NCBI GenBank assembly: GCA_024072375.1
Contig: CP099617.1
Coordinates: 3,975,001-4,039,000 of the forward strand
Direction: 5' to 3'
Length of the DNA stretch: 64,000 bases
Source: Sphingomonadaceae bacterium OTU29LAMAA1
GTDB taxonomy: Bacteria; Pseudomonadota; Alphaproteobacteria; Sphingomonadales; Sphingomonadaceae
In this document: piece after piece, positions 61,666 to 64,000 of the stretch
Position numbering within the stretch: position 1 is the first letter of the stretch
Layout of the letters: every line of letters begins with the position of its first letter
The notes under the pieces: model-generated
Database searches by the model: none
Told to the model about the DNA's origin: nothing
The model's input: only the letters and a program-made list of their open reading frames with translations
Made by a program: the position numbers and the translations under genes

Positions 61666-61699
61666 GACGAGGCACCGGCAGCGCAGCCGGTGCCTCGTC
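61666..61699. terminator. Perfect 14-bp hairpin between convergent MFS and xylB
   Basis: GACGAGGCACCGGC and GCCGGTGCCTCGTC frame a 6-base loop (AGCGCA). It lies 4 bases after the porter stop and 11 bases after the xylB stop. A T-run is absent, but the stem is very stable. Confidence 0.75.
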
Positions 61700-61710
61700 G
61701 CGATCGTGGA

Positions 61711-62487
61711 TCAGCGCCAGCCCGCGTCCATCCAGTAATTGTGGCCGGTGCACATCCGCGCATCGTCTGCCGCAAGGAACAGTACCAGCGCAGCGACATC
61801 GGCGGGCATGATCCGCCCGTCGAGGCATTGCGCCGCGACGATCTCCGCCTCGCCCTCCGGAGTGTACCATTTCTCCTGCCGCGGCGTCTTGACGTTGCCG
61901 GGCACGACGGCGTTGACGCGGATGTTGTCGCGCCCCAGATCGCGCGCCAGACTGCGCGTCATACCCTCGATCGCCGCCTTCGCGGTCTGGTAGAGGATCA
62001 GATCCTCCAGCCCCAGATGCCAGCTGATCGACCCGAAATTGACGATCGATCCGCCGCCTGCCGCCTTCATGGCCGGGATCACGGCCTGCGCCGCGAAGAA
62101 CTGATGGCGTAGGTTGACGTTCATCCGCTCGTCCCAATAGGCCGGCGTCACGTCGGCGATGGTATGACGATCGTCGTTGGCGGCGTTGTTGACCAGCACG
62201 TCGATCCCGCCAAGCGTCGCCTGCAACTCGGCGAACGCGGTTCGCAGCGCATCGATGTCGGTCAGGTCCAGCCGCCGGAACACCGGCACATGATCGGCAT
62301 CGGACAGCCGCTCGACCAGCGCACGGCTGTCCGCCTCGGCCACGTCGACAAAGGCGACCCTGGCACCCTGCCGCGCGAAAGCCTCGACCAGCCCGGCGCC
62401 GATGCCGGAGCCACCGCCGGTCACGATCACACGCTTGCCGCGCAACGATGGAAATACCGCACGCCAGTCGGCGGTCGTATCGTTCAC
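61711..62487 (-). CDS. xylB: D-xylose 1-dehydrogenase XylB (SDR family)
   Basis: 258 residues from the GTG at 62487, chosen for GAGGGAGAC upstream; an ATG at 62508 overlapping the xylX stop is also possible. It is a close match to Caulobacter XylB: YxxLRGKRVIVTGGGSGIGAG-like opening, NNAANDDRHTIADVT, SISWHLGLEDLILYQTAKA (catalytic Tyr and Lys), GNVKTPRQEKWYTPEGE and CTGHNYWMDAGWR end. It oxidises xylose to xylonolactone with NAD in the oxidative Weimberg-type pathway. It is convergent with the sugar porter gene. Confidence 0.93.
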   Translation of the reverse strand: MNDTTADWRAVFPSLRGKRVIVTGGGSGIGAGLVEAFARQGARVAFVDVAEADSRALVERLSDADHVPVFRRLDLTDIDALRTAFAELQATLGGIDVLVNNAANDDRHTIADVTPAYWDERMNVNLRHQFFAAQAVIPAMKAAGGGSIVNFGSISWHLGLEDLILYQTAKAAIEGMTRSLARDLGRDNIRVNAVVPGNVKTPRQEKWYTPEGEAEIVAAQCLDGRIMPADVAALVLFLAADDARMCTGHNYWMDAGWR

Positions 62488-62507
62488 GTCAGTCTCCCTC
62501 TGGATCA

Positions 62508-63650
62508 TCATGCCGACAGCAGCCCACGCCCGGCGAGATTGCGGATCAGGTCGGTGAGGCCGAATTGCCATGCCGGCGCCGCCTTCGACGTCACCACCGT
62601 ATTGATCAGTCGCCCCAGCATCGGCGTGGCGATCGCAACCGTATCGCCGACCTTGTGCGTAAAGCCCTGGTCCGGCACGTCGCGGTCCTGCGTCGGCGCG
62701 AACAGCGTGCCGAGGAACAGCACGAACCCGTCCGGATATTGATGTTCGCTCATCGCCTGACGAACCAGTTCCTCGGGATCGCGGCTGATCTGGTCCATCG
62801 CGCTCGCGCCGTCGAGCGTATAGCCGTCCGTTCCCTCGATCCGCAGCGTGATCTCCGCCCGCCGGACATCGTCCATCGTGAATCGATCGTCGAACAGCCG
62901 GACGAAAGCGCCGAGCGAACAGGACGCATTATTGTCCTTGGCCTTGCCGAGCAGCAACGCCGAGCGTCCCTCGAAATCGCGTAGATTGACGTCGTTACCC
63001 AACGTCGCGCCGACTGCACGACCGTCAGGTCCCACCAGCAGCACGACTTCGGGTTCGGGGTTGTTCCAGGTCGAATCGGACCGGATGCCGACATCGGCAC
63101 CCCAGCCCACCGTCGCCAGCACCGGCGCCTTGGTGAAGATTTCGGCATCCGGGCCGATCGCCACTTCGAGATATTGCGACCACAGCCCTTCGTCGATCAG
63201 CGCCTGCTTCAGCGCCGCCGCTTCGGGCGATCCCGGCACGACGGCGCGCATACTGCCGCCGATCCGCCCTTCCAGCCGCTCGCGAACCGCGGCCGCGGCA
63301 CCGGCATCGCCGCGTGCACGTTCTTCGATGACGCGCTCCATCGCCGATACGGCAAAGGTCACGCCCGCCGCCTTGACGCATTGCAGGTCGATCGGGCTGA
63401 GCAGGCGGGGGTGGCCATCGACACCGAGCCCGATCGCGTCTAGCGGCCCGATCTCTTCGCCATTCGCCGGATCGAACGTGCCGAGCGTCACCAACTCCGC
63501 TACCGTCGGCGCGACGCGCGCCATGTCATGGGCGATGCCGTCCACCACCAGGACGGGGCAGGGGCCATCGCCGCGATCGATACGGCCGAGCCAGCGGCCC
63601 GTCTGCCAGTCGGGGCCAAGGGCGTCTGCCGGGTCGAATATCATCGGCAT
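62508..63650 (-). CDS. xylX: 2-keto-3-deoxy-D-xylonate dehydratase XylX (FAH family)
   Basis: 380 residues from MPMIFDPADALGPDWQTG (63650); GGAGAC lies upstream. The fumarylacetoacetate hydrolase-like fold is visible in the second half: ADVGIRSDSTWNNPEPEVVLLV (metal-site Glu), GNDVNLRDFEGRSALLLGKAKDNN and FLGTLFAPTQDRD. In Caulobacter the homologue dehydrates 2-keto-3-deoxyxylonate to alpha-ketoglutarate semialdehyde. It overlaps xylB, so both are translated together. The xylonate dehydratase and semialdehyde dehydrogenase genes are not in the window. Confidence 0.9.
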   Translation of the reverse strand: MPMIFDPADALGPDWQTGRWLGRIDRGDGPCPVLVVDGIAHDMARVAPTVAELVTLGTFDPANGEEIGPLDAIGLGVDGHPRLLSPIDLQCVKAAGVTFAVSAMERVIEERARGDAGAAAAVRERLEGRIGGSMRAVVPGSPEAAALKQALIDEGLWSQYLEVAIGPDAEIFTKAPVLATVGWGADVGIRSDSTWNNPEPEVVLLVGPDGRAVGATLGNDVNLRDFEGRSALLLGKAKDNNASCSLGAFVRLFDDRFTMDDVRRAEITLRIEGTDGYTLDGASAMDQISRDPEELVRQAMSEHQYPDGFVLFLGTLFAPTQDRDVPDQGFTHKVGDTVAIATPMLGRLINTVVTSKAAPAWQFGLTDLIRNLAGRGLLSA

Positions 63651-63666
63651 GAATAGGGTCTCCGCT

Positions 63667-64000
63667 TTATGAACAGGCTTTGGGATCGGGGCCGGCAAGA
63701 GCCGGCGTGGCGAGCGTCGGTGTCGGGCCGGGTTTCGTCAGGTCCATCGCCGCGGCATAGAAGGGATCGGACTGCGCCTGCGCCAGTGTGACGAAGCCGA
63801 ATCCCATCGATCGGTACAATGCGATCAGTCTCGGCAGCATGCGCGCATCGAATGCACCGGCATGCATCAGCAGCACATAGGGTATGTCGCGCCCCGCCTG
63901 CGCCATGGCTCCGGCCCGCGACGCGATCGCCGCGCGGCGGGCGTCGGCAAGGAAACTGTCCTCCAGTCGGGCGATCGCGGCGGCATCGCCTTTGCCGGCG
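63667..64000 (-). CDS. Polysaccharide deacetylase family protein, 5' part beyond window
   Basis: The frame is open from the window edge to the stop at 63667, giving about 110 C-terminal residues. The late NodB-type segment is visible: DIPYVLLMHAGAFDARMLPRLIALYRSMGFGFVTLAQA, with the C-terminal catalytic His in LMHAG. The catalytic Asp and metal-binding His pair must lie beyond the window. Carbohydrate esterase family 4 enzymes remove acetyl groups from xylan, chitin or peptidoglycan. Its place beside xylose genes fits xylan deacetylation, but peptidoglycan or other targets are possible. Confidence 0.82.
   Translation of the reverse strand, partial: AGKGDAAAIARLEDSFLADARRAAIASRAGAMAQAGRDIPYVLLMHAGAFDARMLPRLIALYRSMGFGFVTLAQAQSDPFYAAAMDLTKPGPTPTLATPALAGPDPKACS

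Overview
The window is high-GC alphaproteobacterial DNA, most likely from a Sphingomonas or close relative (Sphingomonadaceae). The strongest marker is a 420-residue serine palmitoyltransferase (37838-39100) whose active-site residues fall at the positions known from the Sphingomonas paucimobilis enzyme (H159, D231, K265). It sits beside its own acyl carrier protein and a ceramide-reductase-like oxidoreductase. Many TonB-dependent receptors, a Caulobacter-type oxidative xylose pathway and a fur/miaB/phoH/ybeY core block agree with this placement. No phage, plasmid, IS element or CRISPR array was seen.

Layout. 1-5.5 kb: an edge-truncated PQQ sugar dehydrogenase, katG and a small exported protein. 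4.6-14.7 kb: a core block on the minus strand (nfu-rutE, tsaB-rimI, fur, plsC, miaB, phoH, vapBC, ybeY, corC-like), with a small plus-strand pair of envelope genes inside it. A VapBC toxin-antitoxin pair is spliced into the phoH-ybeY junction with 4-base overlaps. 14.8-24 kb: an LpxO-like hydroxylase, a periplasmic M16 peptidase, a DUF559 gene set between two large palindromes, an acyl-CoA ligase, gamma-glutamyltransferase and pyrD. 24.3-30.8 kb: the SUF iron-sulfur operon (Rrf2 regulator, sufB, C, D, S, a DUF59 protein, sufA), with palindromic repeats in four of its gene junctions. 30.9-40.3 kb: envelope lipids: a GNAT-fold N-acyltransferase, a membrane desaturase, lptF-lptG, a hybrid histidine kinase, and the sphingolipid genes cerR-like, acp and spt. 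40.4-47.8 kb: the rplU-rpmA-GNAT-obg-proB block, interrupted by a Uma2 gene and by an AraC/TetR/PF10118 module. 48-59 kb: three TonB receptors, hspQ, tRNA-Ser(CGA) and a DUF2946-receptor-PepSY metal-uptake cluster. 59-64 kb: xylose use (LacI regulator, sugar porter, xylB, xylX) and an edge-truncated polysaccharide deacetylase.

How the parts relate. The SUF system feeds iron-sulfur enzymes such as MiaB, with Fur and the Rrf2 protein as local iron and cluster sensors. Sphingomonads replace lipopolysaccharide with glycosphingolipids. The clustering of spt, acp, a ceramide reductase candidate, an N-acyltransferase, a desaturase and the Lpt permease pair, with an LpxO homologue elsewhere in the window, therefore suggests a sphingolipid synthesis and export neighbourhood. 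Several families of palindromic repeats are scattered between genes. One family brackets, and partly encodes the ends of, a DUF559 endonuclease-like gene, which is the most intriguing candidate for a poorly described system here.
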